Source: Pandoraea terrae (lineage in GTDB: Bacteria > Pseudomonadota > Gammaproteobacteria > Burkholderiales > Burkholderiaceae). From it: a stretch of DNA of 64,000 nt. Shown here one piece after another: positions 1 through 7,624 of this stretch. Each line of letters opens with the position of its first letter. Within the stretch, counting starts at the first letter, position 1. Below the pieces are notes generated by a model. That model was not told the DNA's origin, ran no database searches, and saw only the letters and a list, made by a program, of their open reading frames with translations. The position numbers and the translations under genes were made by a program. The stretch is from the NCBI RefSeq assembly GCF_902459695.1, contig NZ_CABPRZ010000001.1:1-64000 (forward strand). The letters are read 5' to 3'.

Positions 1-25
1 GTGTCCACTGTTAATCAGTGGACAC
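1..25. repeat. Perfect palindrome at window edge
   Basis: Two 10-base arms (GTGTCCACTG and its complement CAGTGGACAC) surround a TTAAT spacer. It lies 15 bp beyond the stop codon of a truncated minus-strand gene. It could be the end of a mobile element whose body lies left of the window, or a hairpin terminator for that gene. No transposase is visible, so the mobile-element reading is an inference. Confidence 0.6.
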
Positions 26-39
26 ATCTTGCCCCGCCC

Positions 40-639
40 TCAGGCCCGAGGATACGTGCTGATAAATTCGCGCTTACCCTGTGGGCGCTGCTGCAGTGCG
101 CGCTCGACAAGTGCACGACCACGGTTCTGATCGCCGGCCTCACTGGCTGCGAACCCCAGGCGTGCGAGCCAGGCCCAATCATCACGCAAATGGGGATCGA
201 CCGATTCCATGATATTGAGAACGCGTTCAAGTTTGCGCGCACCGCCATAGAAGATCAGATAACCACAAAGCTGCGAGATGACTAGCAGGTCACCGGGATT
301 GGCCGCGATGTAGGCCTCGGTCGCCGCAAGGTTGGTGTAAGGGTCTTCAAGCAGGGCAAAGAGCGCGGAGATATGCGCACGCTCCCAGGGCAGCGCAGCG
401 CGTGCTGCCAGTAGCGCACGCTCTTTGAAGAAATCTGCGTCCGCAGCGTTGGCGTCTTTAGCAAGCATATGGCGCGCAGCCAGGGCCAGGGCGAGATTGC
501 TGTCCAGCGCCAAAGCCTGATCCAGGGCTTCCGCGGCGCCCGCCTCAGAACCGAGGATGCGATCAACAGCGAGCTGATACCGTTCTGCAGCTTCTGGACG
601 GTCAGTCGTAAGAGGTCTACCGGTACGCGCATCAATCAT
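40..639 (-). pseudogene. Truncated tetratricopeptide-repeat protein (N-terminal part)
   Basis: The 199-codon frame begins with an ATG and reads as helical TPR-like repeats: Ala/Leu-rich helices, a DQALALDSNLALALAA repeat, and LVERALQQRP near the end. The pattern resembles the TTC38-like TPR family, whose bacterial members are usually above 400 residues (family knowledge). Here the repeat pattern stops at about residue 186. A short unrelated tail (GKREFISTYPRA) then leads to TGA, 15 bp from a palindrome. I infer that the C-terminal half was lost by insertion or recombination. An intact short TPR protein is possible but less likely. No partner gene is visible. Confidence 0.5.
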
Positions 640-971
640 ATTGGCTCATTGAGTTGCAAATTGCTGATGGGGAGCGCTCCGATGCGCTTTGAGTGTAGTC
701 CAACGCCAAGGCGTTGGGATGTCTGACAGCAGCGAACACGTTCCGCCATTAGGCTTAGGGAATAGTATGGGTATACATCCCACTACCCGCGCAATAGTCT
801 CAATATATCCCCCTCTGCGCCTCGTCTTTTTGCCCCGTTGCCGATTGGGCGCGCCTTTCATTTCACAATCATTGCCTGTTGCCCAGTCGCGGGGGACCAA
901 TGAAGGCTGCGCCGGCGGCATGCCGCCCGGCCGGCCTGCCGTGTTTTCCTAGCGTTCGCGGAGGAAAGGCC
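640..971. other. Intergenic, no gene recognised
   Basis: About 330 bp between the truncated TPR gene and the Gly/Ser-rich gene, which diverge from here. Short frames on both strands lack family features. The last bases carry the ribosome site (GGAGG, 960-964) of the gene at 972. The region must hold promoters for both genes, but none is clear enough to mark. Confidence 0.5.
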
Positions 972-1637
972 ATGAAAAGGATCCAGTTGTTTCTGCTCGC
1001 GATGAGCGTAGCGTCGTGCCTGACGACGATAGTGATTAGCGCGACCGACGCACAAGCCGCAGGCGCCGGTGGAAGCGGCGCCGGTGCCAGCGGTGGCGCC
1101 GGTGGCGGTCCCGGTGGCGGCGGAGGCGGCGCCGCAGGCGGTAGCGCGGGTGGTGGCCCCGGCGGGGGCGGAGGCGGCGGCGCCGGTGGTGCCGGAGGTG
1201 CTGGTGGTGGCGCCGGTGGTGGCAGTGGCAGCGGCAGTGGCAGTGGCAGCGGTAGTGGCAGCGGCAGTGGCAGCGGCAGTGGCAGCGGCAGCGGCAGTGG
1301 CAGTGGCAGCGGCAGCGGCAGCGGCAGCGGCAGTGGCAGTGGCAGCGGCAGTGGCAGCGGTAGCGGCAGCGGTAGCGGTGGTGGAGGTAGCGGTAGCGGT
1401 AGCGGTGGTGGGGGTAGCGGTAGCGGTGGTGGCGGTAGCGGTAGCGCTGGTGGGGGTAGCGGTAGCGGCGGTAGCGGCGGGGGTGGTGGCGGCGGCGGTG
1501 GCGGCGGTGGCGGCGGTGGCGACGGCGGCAGCAGCGGCGGCGGCGCCAGCGGCACCGGCAGCGGCGGCGGTAGTGGAAGTCCGGGCGCGTTGGAGTGCGA
1601 TTCCGGGAGTTACGCCCAGGGCGGCCCGTGTCATTAA
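972..1637 (+). CDS. Secreted glycine/serine-repeat protein
   Basis: 221 residues. The ATG at 972 is chosen because GGAGG lies 7 nt upstream and the product then starts with a signal peptide: MKR, a hydrophobic stretch, then a signal-peptidase I-like site after DAQA at about residue 28. The mature protein is almost only Gly, Ser and Ala. It has a Gly/Ala block, 26 uninterrupted Gly-Ser dipeptides (about residues 84-135), GGGGS-type blocks and a poly-Gly tract. It ends in a short tail with two cysteines (LECDSGSYAQGGPCH) that could form a disulfide. No enzyme domain is present. An exported structural, matrix or adhesive role is possible, but the function is unknown. The gene stands alone. Confidence 0.7.
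   Translation: MKRIQLFLLAMSVASCLTTIVISATDAQAAGAGGSGAGASGGAGGGPGGGGGGAAGGSAGGGPGGGGGGGAGGAGGAGGGAGGGSGSGSGSGSGSGSGSGSGSGSGSGSGSGSGSGSGSGSGSGSGSGSGSGSGSGGGGSGSGSGGGGSGSGGGGSGSAGGGSGSGGSGGGGGGGGGGGGGGGDGGSSGGGASGTGSGGGSGSPGALECDSGSYAQGGPCH
1221..1376 (+). repeat. Hexanucleotide GGCAGY tandem repeat, 26 units
   Basis: Twenty-six consecutive 6-bp units (GGCAGT, GGCAGC, GGTAGT or GGTAGC) each encode Gly-Ser. The units vary only at the third positions of the Gly and Ser codons. Because the unit is 6 bp, copy-number changes by slippage would alter protein length without shifting the frame. Degenerate GGTAGC units continue to about 1480. The repeat leaves every frame open, which explains long spurious ORFs on both strands. 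Confidence 0.9.
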
Positions 1638-2053
1638 TCGGCGGTGCAATGATTGGGGCCAAGGACTATGCAGCGGTAACGCAAAATCGCTGAGTCAGGC
1701 GCAAAGCAATCGCCTCTGGCGGTGCGGATCGCGTCGTCAGGGGTGCTTGTCGTTGGCACCTGGAAGTCGACAGTTTGGTATCACGGCCGTTAGCGTGTGG
1801 CATGTTGCCTGCTTCGCGACACAGGCGCCGGTTTCGCTATCGCGATTTCCACCAATAGTTGCCCGAAGGCGTGTGCGCATAGACTGTCCTCAAGTCGGGA
1901 CGACCTTACCCCTAGCGGGCCAGCATATGCGGCCCTAACCCCCTATCCAGTTCGTTCCGACACCCAACCCATCGGCCCGCGCAATGCGGGCTTTTTGCTT
2001 GCCGGCGCTGGGGCCGATGGCGCCGCGCAAGCGGCCTTTGCGCTGCATGTGCC
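1638..2053. other. Intergenic between converging genes
   Basis: About 415 bp between the Gly/Ser-repeat gene and the convergent LysR gene. It contains one plus-strand intrinsic terminator (1975-1996) and otherwise no frame with recognisable content. The 99-codon plus frame at 1797-2096 overlaps the end of the regulator and has no ribosome site or family features. Confidence 0.5.
1975..1996 (+). terminator. Intrinsic terminator
   Basis: Stem GCCCGC / GCGGGC with loop GCAAT, followed by five T. It lies 340 bp past the Gly/Ser-repeat gene and points along plus, so it probably ends that transcript. Confidence 0.7.
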
Positions 2054-2956
2054 TCATTCGGAGAACAACTCGAACAGCAGCGCGCGCATCCATTGACTGG
2101 CCGGCTCGCGGTGATAGCGCGCGTGCCAGAAAAGATTGATCTGGATGTCGGGCAGGCTGACCGGATGCTCGACATAGCGCAAGCCGAAGTGTTGCACGCT
2201 GCGTTGCGCGAATTTTTCAGTCACGGTGGCGATCAGATTCGTCGTGTGCAGAATATCGGCCAGCGCGACGAAATGCGGCACGCGCAGGCGAATATTCCGG
2301 TGGACGCCCGTGCGCGCCATGAACTCATCGACCTGGCCATGCCCCGTGCCGGCCGCCACGACGACGACATGCTCCGCACGTTCAAAGTCCGACAGGCTCA
2401 TGCGCGGCTTGTCGAGCGGATGGCCGGGCCGAAACATGCAGACGTATTTCTGACGGAACAGCCGCCGCTGGAAAAACGCCGAGCTCAGGTCGGGCAAATG
2501 GCCGACGGCCAGGTCGACTTGACCGCTCGTCATCTCCTCTCCCAAATTGATTGCCGTATTGCGCACGGTGCTCACCGTGATGCCCGGCGCGCGCGTGCCC
2601 AGCGCTTGCATCAGCTTCGGCAGGAAGTGGATTTCGCCGATATCGGTCATTGCGATCTGGAACGCCTTCGTGCTGGTGCTCGGCGAGAACGCGACCTGGC
2701 GGTTGAGCACGCCATGCAGTGCGTCGAGCGCTTGCGCTACCGGCTCGGCCAGCGCTTGCGCCAGCGGGGTCGGCAGCATCCCGCGCGAGGTCCGGATGAA
2801 CAGCTCGTCATTGAACAGCTTTCGCAGACGAGTCAGGGCATTGCTGACTGCCGGTTGGGTCACGCCGAGTTCGGCCGCCGCCGTCGAGACACGGCCTGCG
2901 TTGAACAAATGCTGGAAGACAACGAGCAGATTCAGGTCGACGCGATGTAGGTCCAT
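2054..2956 (-). CDS. nagR: LysR-family activator, NahR/NagR type
   Basis: 300 residues, the normal LysR length. The N-terminal winged helix-turn-helix reads AAAELGVTQPAVSNALTRLR (about residues 26-45). The LysR substrate-binding domain follows. The conserved MTDIGEIHFLP segment and an AAGTGHGQVD motif match what I recall of NahR/NagR, salicylate-responsive activators of naphthalene and salicylate operons. It is divergent from the oxygenase operon at 3072 with 115 bp between start codons, the classic layout for a LysR protein controlling its neighbour. The inducer is probably salicylate or a related aromatic acid (inference). The exact symbol is by analogy only. Confidence 0.8.
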   Translation of the reverse strand: MDLHRVDLNLLVVFQHLFNAGRVSTAAAELGVTQPAVSNALTRLRKLFNDELFIRTSRGMLPTPLAQALAEPVAQALDALHGVLNRQVAFSPSTSTKAFQIAMTDIGEIHFLPKLMQALGTRAPGITVSTVRNTAINLGEEMTSGQVDLAVGHLPDLSSAFFQRRLFRQKYVCMFRPGHPLDKPRMSLSDFERAEHVVVVAAGTGHGQVDEFMARTGVHRNIRLRVPHFVALADILHTTNLIATVTEKFAQRSVQHFGLRYVEHPVSLPDIQINLFWHARYHREPASQWMRALLFELFSE

Positions 2957-3071
2957 GATGGATTATCACTCGAATTAATATTGCTTATAAGTCTGATTCT
3001 ATTGGTTTATATCCGTTCGTGCGCGATGCTGTCACAAAACAGCACGTCATAGTCAGAACGGAGGCAGCCCA
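2957..3071. promoter_or_regulatory. Divergent nagR / nagAa control region
   Basis: This 115-bp AT-rich spacer separates divergent start codons. It contains TTATCACTCGAATTAATATT followed by TGCTTATAA, an AT-rich imperfect inverted repeat (TTAT...ATAA) with T-N11-A spacing as LysR proteins prefer. The operator assignment is inferred from position and composition. No footprint is implied. Confidence 0.5.
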
Positions 3072-4067
3072 ATGGAAGTACGCGTCCAGCCCCTCGGCCA
3101 GCGGTTCGAGATCACGCCTGGCGAAAACCTGCTCAAGGCGCTTTGCGACCGGAACATTCCGATTTCATACAGCTGCCTGGCCGGCCGATGCGGCACCTGC
3201 CGATGCAAGGTGGTGGCCGGCGAGGTTCAAACGCAGGGGAGCGGCCATGCATCGCCCCAGGGCAGCGCCTCCCACGAACGCCACGTGCTCGCTTGCCAAT
3301 CGACCGTAATGGGTGACTGCGTCATCGAAGTGCCGGACGTCGACGACGTCGTCGTACATCCGGCGCGCATCGTAAAGGCCACCGTGGCGGCGATCGAGGC
3401 GTTGACCCACGACATCACGCAGCTGGTGCTGCGCCCCGCCAAGCCGCTCGCGTTCTCGCCGGGGCAATATGCGATGCTGCAGTTCACGCCCGCGCATATT
3501 CGGCCCTATTCGATGGCGGGACTGCCGGATGACGAGCACCTTGAGTTCCATATCCGGCGTGTACCGGCGGGGCTTGTCAGCCGTTACGTGGAAAGCGAGC
3601 TGAAAGTCGGCGACGCCGTGCGCGTCTCCGGCCCGCTCGGCACCTCCTATTTGCGCACGCGTCACGACAGCCCGATGCTGTGCGTGGCCGGCGGCACCGG
3701 TCTGGCGCCCGTATTGTCGATCGTGCGCGGCGCGATCGCACACGGGATGAAGAATCCGATCCACCTTTACTGCGGCGCACGCACGCCGCGTGACGTGTAT
3801 GGACTCGACTGGCTTCGTGCCATGGCCTCGCGCCATCCGGCGTTGCATTTGCACGTCGTGACGACGGTGGGTGACGACGCGGCGGCGGGCTTCCGGAGCG
3901 GCCATGTCACGGACGCGCTAGCCGGTGACTTCGAGGCGTTGGACGGCTGGCGGGCTTACCTCTGCGGCGCGCCGCCCATGGTCGACGCTGCCACGCAACT
4001 GCTGCTTGGCAAGGGCATTGATCCAGCGCACGTGTATGCAGACGCTTTCTATGCCGTTGCGGCGTAA
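3072..4067 (+). CDS. nagAa: Ring-hydroxylating oxygenase reductase component
   Basis: 331 residues. It passes electrons from NAD(P)H through FAD and a plant-type 2Fe-2S cluster to the Rieske ferredoxin of the operon. The N-terminal ferredoxin domain has cluster cysteines C35, C40, C43 and C75. The FAD domain has the RPYSMAGLP motif (RxYS type), and the NAD domain has VAGGTGLAPVLS. Length matches NagAa/NahAa (about 328). It is first in a four-gene operon, 113 bp ahead of the large subunit. The reductase family is certain. Assignment to salicylate 5-hydroxylase rests on the reductase-large-small-ferredoxin gene order. Confidence 0.85.
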   Translation: MEVRVQPLGQRFEITPGENLLKALCDRNIPISYSCLAGRCGTCRCKVVAGEVQTQGSGHASPQGSASHERHVLACQSTVMGDCVIEVPDVDDVVVHPARIVKATVAAIEALTHDITQLVLRPAKPLAFSPGQYAMLQFTPAHIRPYSMAGLPDDEHLEFHIRRVPAGLVSRYVESELKVGDAVRVSGPLGTSYLRTRHDSPMLCVAGGTGLAPVLSIVRGAIAHGMKNPIHLYCGARTPRDVYGLDWLRAMASRHPALHLHVVTTVGDDAAAGFRSGHVTDALAGDFEALDGWRAYLCGAPPMVDAATQLLLGKGIDPAHVYADAFYAVAA

Positions 4068-4180
4068 GGCGTTACGGCCACCCGCCGGTATCGCCGTCAT
4101 TGCGGATTCGCGCCGGGCGCGCGGCAGATCGGCCGATGCCAAGTGTGATCCGCACATTGCCAATTCCTCAGGAGACGACC

Positions 4181-5440
4181 ATGACATTCCCTGCATCGCC
4201 GCCCGAATCGGCCCCGATCTGGCGTGAGCCAGGCACCAGCCGCATCCCGTTTCGTGTCTACACCGACGCGCAGCTTTATCAGCGCGAACTGGAGCGGTGC
4301 TTCTACCGGAACCACTGGAACTATGTCGGTCTTGAAGCCGAGGTGCCGGAACCGGGCGATTTCAAGCGCACGGTGATCGGCGAGCGCTCGGTGATCGTGA
4401 CGCGCGATCAGGAAGGCCAGATCAATGTGATCGAGAATGTCTGCGCGCATCGCGGCATGAAGTTCTGCCGCGAAAAACGCGGCAACCGCAAGGACTTCCA
4501 CTGCCCGTATCACCAGTGGAACTACGACCTGAAAGGCAATTTGCAGGGCGTGCCGTTTCGCCGCGGTGTCAAGCAGGACGGCAAGGTGCAAGGCGGCATG
4601 CCGGCCGATTTCAAACCCGCCGAGCATGGCCTCACGCAGTTGAAGGTTGCCACGCGCGGCGGCGTGATCTTCGCCTCGTTCGATCACGGGATCGAGTCGC
4701 TCGAGGACTTCCTCGGCCCGGAGATTCTCGCGTATTTCGACCGGTTGTTCAGTGGCCGGAAACTCAAGCTGCTCGGCTACAACCGCCAGCGCATTCCGGG
4801 CAACTGGAAGCTGATGCAGGAGAACATCAAGGACCCGTACCACCCGGGACTGCTGCATACGTGGTTTGTCACGTTCGGCCTCTGGCGCGCCGACAACAAG
4901 TCGCGCCTGGTCATGGACGAGCACTTCCGTCATGCCGCGATGGTGTCGACTCGCGGCCAGGGCGGCAACGGCGAAGTGACATCGGGCGTATCGAGCTTCA
5001 AGGAAACCATGGCGCTTCACGACGACCGCTTTCTCGACATCGTCAAGGAGGATTGGTGGGACGGGCCGACCGGCGTGCTGATGACGTTGTTCCCCAGCGT
5101 GATCCTGCAGCAGCAGGTGAACTCGGTGTCGACTCGCCATATTCAGCCGATCGGCCACGACGCATTCGATTTCGTCTGGACGCATTTCGGCTTCGAAGGT
5201 GACACCGATGAAATGACGCAACGCCGCCTGCGCCAGGCAAACCTGTTCGGCCCGGCCGGTTTCGTGTCGGCCGATGACGGCGAGGCGATCGAATGCTCGC
5301 AGGAAGGCTTCGCGCAAAAGCCGTGGCACCGCACGGTGGCTGAACTGGGCGGCACGACGGCCGAGAACACCGAGCACATGGTGACGGAGACATTGATTCG
5401 CGGCATGTACGCCTACTGGCGCCGCATCATGGAGGTATGA
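4181..5440 (+). CDS. nagG: Salicylate 5-hydroxylase-like Rieske oxygenase, large subunit
   Basis: 419 residues from the ATG at 4181, which has AGGAG 6 nt upstream. The terminal oxygenase subunit carries the Rieske cluster and the mononuclear iron that activates oxygen. Rieske ligands are C88, H90, C108 and H111 (CAHRGMKFC...CPYHQW). The iron site is NIKDPYHPGLLH, with bridging D218 and ligands H221 and H226. From memory, segments such as RGVKQDGKV and QQQVNSVSTRHIQP match NagG, the salicylate 5-hydroxylase large subunit (salicylate to gentisate). The anthranilate dioxygenase AndAc family is the main alternative. The stop overlaps an ATG of the next frame (ATGA). Confidence 0.85.
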   Translation: MTFPASPPESAPIWREPGTSRIPFRVYTDAQLYQRELERCFYRNHWNYVGLEAEVPEPGDFKRTVIGERSVIVTRDQEGQINVIENVCAHRGMKFCREKRGNRKDFHCPYHQWNYDLKGNLQGVPFRRGVKQDGKVQGGMPADFKPAEHGLTQLKVATRGGVIFASFDHGIESLEDFLGPEILAYFDRLFSGRKLKLLGYNRQRIPGNWKLMQENIKDPYHPGLLHTWFVTFGLWRADNKSRLVMDEHFRHAAMVSTRGQGGNGEVTSGVSSFKETMALHDDRFLDIVKEDWWDGPTGVLMTLFPSVILQQQVNSVSTRHIQPIGHDAFDFVWTHFGFEGDTDEMTQRRLRQANLFGPAGFVSADDGEAIECSQEGFAQKPWHRTVAELGGTTAENTEHMVTETLIRGMYAYWRRIMEV

Positions 5441-5442
5441 CG

Positions 5443-5934
5443 ATGACCGACTTCGAGACTTTCCACGAGGTCGTGCGCCTGCACGCCGACTACGCGGCCG
5501 TCGTCGACAGCCACGACTGGGACCGCTGGCCGGGATTTTTTCTTGAAACGTGCACCTATCGAGTGCAGCCGCGTGAAAACCATGACCAAGGACTGCCGCT
5601 TGCAACCCTATCGTTCGAGAGCCGCGGCATGTTGATGGACCGCATCTACGGCATTCGCGACACGCTATTCCACGATCCGTATTATCAGCGGCATGTAATC
5701 GGTCTGCCGGCGGTGACCCGCGTATCGGGCGCGCCCGGCAAGGCCGACGAAGTCCTGCATGTCGAGACGAACTACGCCGTGTTCCGCACCAAGCCCGACC
5801 AGTTGAGCGAGGTGTTCAACGTCGGACGGTATCTCGACATCCTGCATCGCACGCCGGACGGTTTGAAGTTCGCGTCGCGCATCTGCGTATTTGACAGCGA
5901 GATGATCCCCAACTCGCTGATCTACCCGATTTGA
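5443..5934 (+). CDS. nagH: Salicylate 5-hydroxylase-like oxygenase, small subunit
   Basis: 163 residues. There are two in-frame ATGs, at 5437 and 5443. I chose 5443 because GGAGG (5431-5435) is then 7 nt away rather than 1. It belongs to the ring-hydroxylating dioxygenase beta-subunit family (NTF2-like fold), which shapes the oxygenase hexamer. Typical segments are HDPYYQRHV and the C-terminal [13 protein letters not shown], which I recall as nearly identical in NagH. Translation is probably coupled to the large subunit. Confidence 0.85.
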   Translation: MTDFETFHEVVRLHADYAAVVDSHDWDRWPGFFLETCTYRVQPRENHDQGLPLATLSFESRGMLMDRIYGIRDTLFHDPYYQRHVIGLPAVTRVSGAPGKADEVLHVETNYAVFRTKPDQLSEVFNVGRYLDILHRTPDGLKFASRICVFDSEMIPNSLIYPI

Positions 5935-5942
5935 GGTTTCCC

Positions 5943-6257
5943 ATGACACAACGCTGGATTGAAGCGGCCGCGCGAGACGCCGTGCCGGAAGACGACGTGA
6001 TCGGCTTGCTGCTCGACGGGCGCGACATTGCGCTCTACGGTGTCGAAGGCGAGGTGTTCGCCACCGACAATGTCTGTACGCACGGCAATGCCCGCCTGTG
6101 CGACGGTTTCCTCGAAGGCCACGAAATCGAGTGCCCGCTGCATCAAGGCCGCTTCGACGTGCGTTCGGGAGAAGCGAAATGCGCGCCGTTGACGGACAAC
6201 GTGCGCACCTATCCGGTGCGAATCGAGGGCGGCAAGGTGTTCGTCGATCTCGGTTGA
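5943..6257 (+). CDS. nagAb: Rieske-type ferredoxin of the oxygenase
   Basis: 104 residues from the ATG at 5943, the same length as NagAb. Small cytoplasmic Rieske 2Fe-2S carrier between reductase and oxygenase. The ligand motifs are CTHGNA (C-x-H) and CPLHQG (C-x2-H). An in-frame TTG at 5931 is a weaker start overlapping the previous gene. It is the last gene of the operon. No ring-cleavage (gentisate dioxygenase) gene follows, unlike the nag cluster of Ralstonia U2. Confidence 0.85.
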   Translation: MTQRWIEAAARDAVPEDDVIGLLLDGRDIALYGVEGEVFATDNVCTHGNARLCDGFLEGHEIECPLHQGRFDVRSGEAKCAPLTDNVRTYPVRIEGGKVFVDLG

Positions 6258-6312
6258 CGCTGGCCCCGGGCCGTTCGCCACCGCCGGCGGCGGCGCCCGT
6301 GAGGCGCGGGCC

Positions 6313-6474
6313 ATGGCGCTCGCTATTGACTGGCAGGTGGTCTACCGGTCGGCCGCAAAAAGCAGCTGGCATCCCGGACGGAAATTCGCATACGCAATTC
6401 CGTCGGATCCGCCGGATATCGAGTGGATTAATTTAAAGAATGACGCAGAATTACCGGCTGCTTGGCAGTTTTAA
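6313..6474 (+). CDS. Candidate small protein, 53 aa, tryptophan-rich
   Basis: ATG at 6313 with GAGG 8 nt upstream; TAA at 6472. The product starts MALAIDWQVVYRSAAKSSW and ends NDAELPAAWQF. It has four tryptophans, balanced charge, no signal peptide and no membrane segment. Composition is protein-like, but the second half uses AT-rich codons unlike neighbouring genes. No family is recognised. It could be an acquired small gene, a gene remnant or chance. Confidence 0.3.
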   Translation: MALAIDWQVVYRSAAKSSWHPGRKFAYAIPSDPPDIEWINLKNDAELPAAWQF

Positions 6475-6574
6475 TGGTGCGACGTACTTTAAATGAACTA
6501 TTGCACCGCCGCAGATGAAAAAGGTTGCGTCGGCAATGATATTGCGGGTAATTCGAGGTCCAATGCGGCGGCGC

Positions 6575-6601
6575 AATAAAAAACCCGGCCAAAGCCGGGT
6601 T
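6575..6601 (-). terminator. Intrinsic terminator of the cold-shock gene
   Basis: Read on minus: stem AACCCGGC / GCCGGGTT with a 4-nt loop (6582-6601), followed by a T-rich tail (6575-6581). It lies 27 bp past the stop codon of the cold-shock gene. Confidence 0.85.
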
Positions 6602-6627
6602 TCCGATGCAGGGCGCAGCTGAAATAC

Positions 6628-6831
6628 TCAGGCAGCCTGAATATTCGATGCTTGTTTGCCCTTCGGGCCTTGCACGACCTCGAACTGGACCTTTTGGCCT
6701 TCCTTCAACGTCTTGAAGCCGTTCATCTGAATCGCCGAGAAATGCGCGAAGAGGTCTTCGCCGCCTTCGTCCGGCGTGATGAAACCGAAACCCTTGGCAT
6801 CGTTAAACCATTTGACCGTACCGGTTGCCAT
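6628..6831 (-). CDS. Cold-shock protein (CspA family)
   Basis: 67 residues. The start is the ATG of [17 protein letters not shown] at 6831, with AGGGGA a few bases upstream; an upstream in-frame start would add nine non-family residues. It is a single OB-fold RNA/ssDNA chaperone with RNP1 (KGFGFI) and RNP2 (DLFAHF). A promoter about 150 nt upstream implies a long 5' leader, as expected for cold-shock genes controlled through mRNA structure. It is monocistronic with its own terminator. Several csp paralogues are usual, so I give no letter. Confidence 0.95.
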   Translation of the reverse strand: MATGTVKWFNDAKGFGFITPDEGGEDLFAHFSAIQMNGFKTLKEGQKVQFEVVQGPKGKQASNIQAA

Positions 6832-6981
6832 ACAAACTTCCCCTAAATCAATTACCACTACTACACATCACCGCACCAACGAGCACATCCGAAAAGCTTG
6901 GCAGCGCGTGCCACCCCCCTTCTTATGCTCACCCAGGCAACTTTTCTTTTAAAACCTTTATTGAGGAAAAGCGCCGCAATG

Positions 6982-7011
6982 ATTGTTTTCGCTAACTGCC
7001 GGAAGTGTCAA
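6982..7011 (-). promoter_or_regulatory. Probable promoter of the cold-shock gene
   Basis: On minus, TTGACA (perfect -35, 7006-7011), 18-bp spacer, AACAAT (4/6 to -10, 6982-6987). Transcription would start near 6975, giving a leader of about 143 nt. Confidence 0.6.
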
Positions 7012-7297
7012 GCGCTTTTTTTCAATCCGAAGCAACCTTCGATCAGGTTTTACCCTGATGTCCGTGGAGGCATAAGGAATGCGTCCGCACGCTCTTGAAA
7101 TTTGGGTTAAGCTGACCACATATGGGTGGCGAGACCTTTCCGAGGGAAGGGTGCAACCCCGCAAAGGCACGTGGCATGGGGCTGGACGTTGGCATTCCGG
7201 GAGGCGTGGCTGGCAGGCAGGCGGCGCGCAGGTGGCTTGGCGCGGGCGCCGCAAATGTGGACGCGGGCCCGAATGGGCCGCTGCCCCCGGAGTTGTT

Positions 7298-7303
7298 TAG
7301 AAT
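7298..7303 (+). promoter_or_regulatory. -10 box immediately before clpS (leaderless)
   Basis: TAGAAT (5/6 to consensus) ends 6 nt before the ATG of clpS, so transcription would begin at the start codon. No ribosome site precedes clpS (CGACGT only). No good -35 is visible. Confidence 0.45.
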
Positions 7304-7309
7304 CGACGT

Positions 7310-7624
7310 ATGGCAACCTTACCGACAACGCATGACGACACCGTACAGGAGCGGCAGGAGCAGCAGCTCAAGCCGCCGGCCATGTACAGGGTAGTATTGT
7401 TGAACGACGACTTCACCCCGATGGAATTCGTGGTGATGGTCATCCAGGAGTATTTCAATAAGGACCGTGAGACTGCCACGCAGATCATGTTGAAGGTCCA
7501 TCGCGAGGGCAGGGGAGTCTGTGGGGTCTTTACGCGCGATGTCGCGGCGACCAAGGTAGAGCAAGTTGTTAGCCACGCAAGGCAGTCCGGGCACCCGCTG
7601 CAATGTGTGATGGAGGAAGCATGA
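7310..7624 (+). CDS. clpS: ClpS adaptor of ClpAP
   Basis: 104 residues. It delivers N-end-rule substrates to ClpA and modulates ClpAP substrate choice in the cytoplasm. A flexible N-terminal tail is followed by the ClpS core: [18 protein letters not shown] (with the NDD of the N-degron pocket), [24 protein letters not shown] and the C-terminal helix. The stop codon overlaps the ATG of clpA (ATGA), so the two are co-translated. The first ATG has no ribosome site and a -10 box 6 nt upstream, suggesting a leaderless message. Confidence 0.97.
   Translation: MATLPTTHDDTVQERQEQQLKPPAMYRVVLLNDDFTPMEFVVMVIQEYFNKDRETATQIMLKVHREGRGVCGVFTRDVAATKVEQVVSHARQSGHPLQCVMEEA

Larger units (their letters stand above)
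6258..6627. other. Low-GC intergenic stretch after the nag operon
   Basis: This 370-bp interval between the ferredoxin gene and the convergent cold-shock gene is richer in A+T than its surroundings from about 6410 on. It holds one candidate 53-codon frame (6313-6474) and the minus-strand terminator of the cold-shock gene (6575-6601). I see no clear terminator for the nag operon. Confidence 0.5.
6832..7309. other. Divergent leader region, cold-shock gene / clpS
   Basis: This 478-bp interval holds the long 5' leader and promoter of the minus-strand cold-shock gene and the start-proximal -10 box of clpS. GC-rich frames at 7079-7394 overlap each other on both strands and have no family features. 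Confidence 0.55.

Noticed and set aside
1221-1480. CRISPR-like tandem repetition
   Set aside because: The units are 6 bp with no spacers and encode Gly-Ser. It is a coding low-complexity repeat.
869-1938. Poly-Pro/Leu, Ala/Thr and Ala/Val frames on both strands over the Gly/Ser repeat
   Set aside because: A 6-bp repeat opens all frames. Only the 972 start has a ribosome site and a signal peptide.
7079-7394. Overlapping plus and minus frames of 60-90 codons before clpS
   Set aside because: They overlap each other in several frames, none has a ribosome site with family content, and clpS starts within the region.
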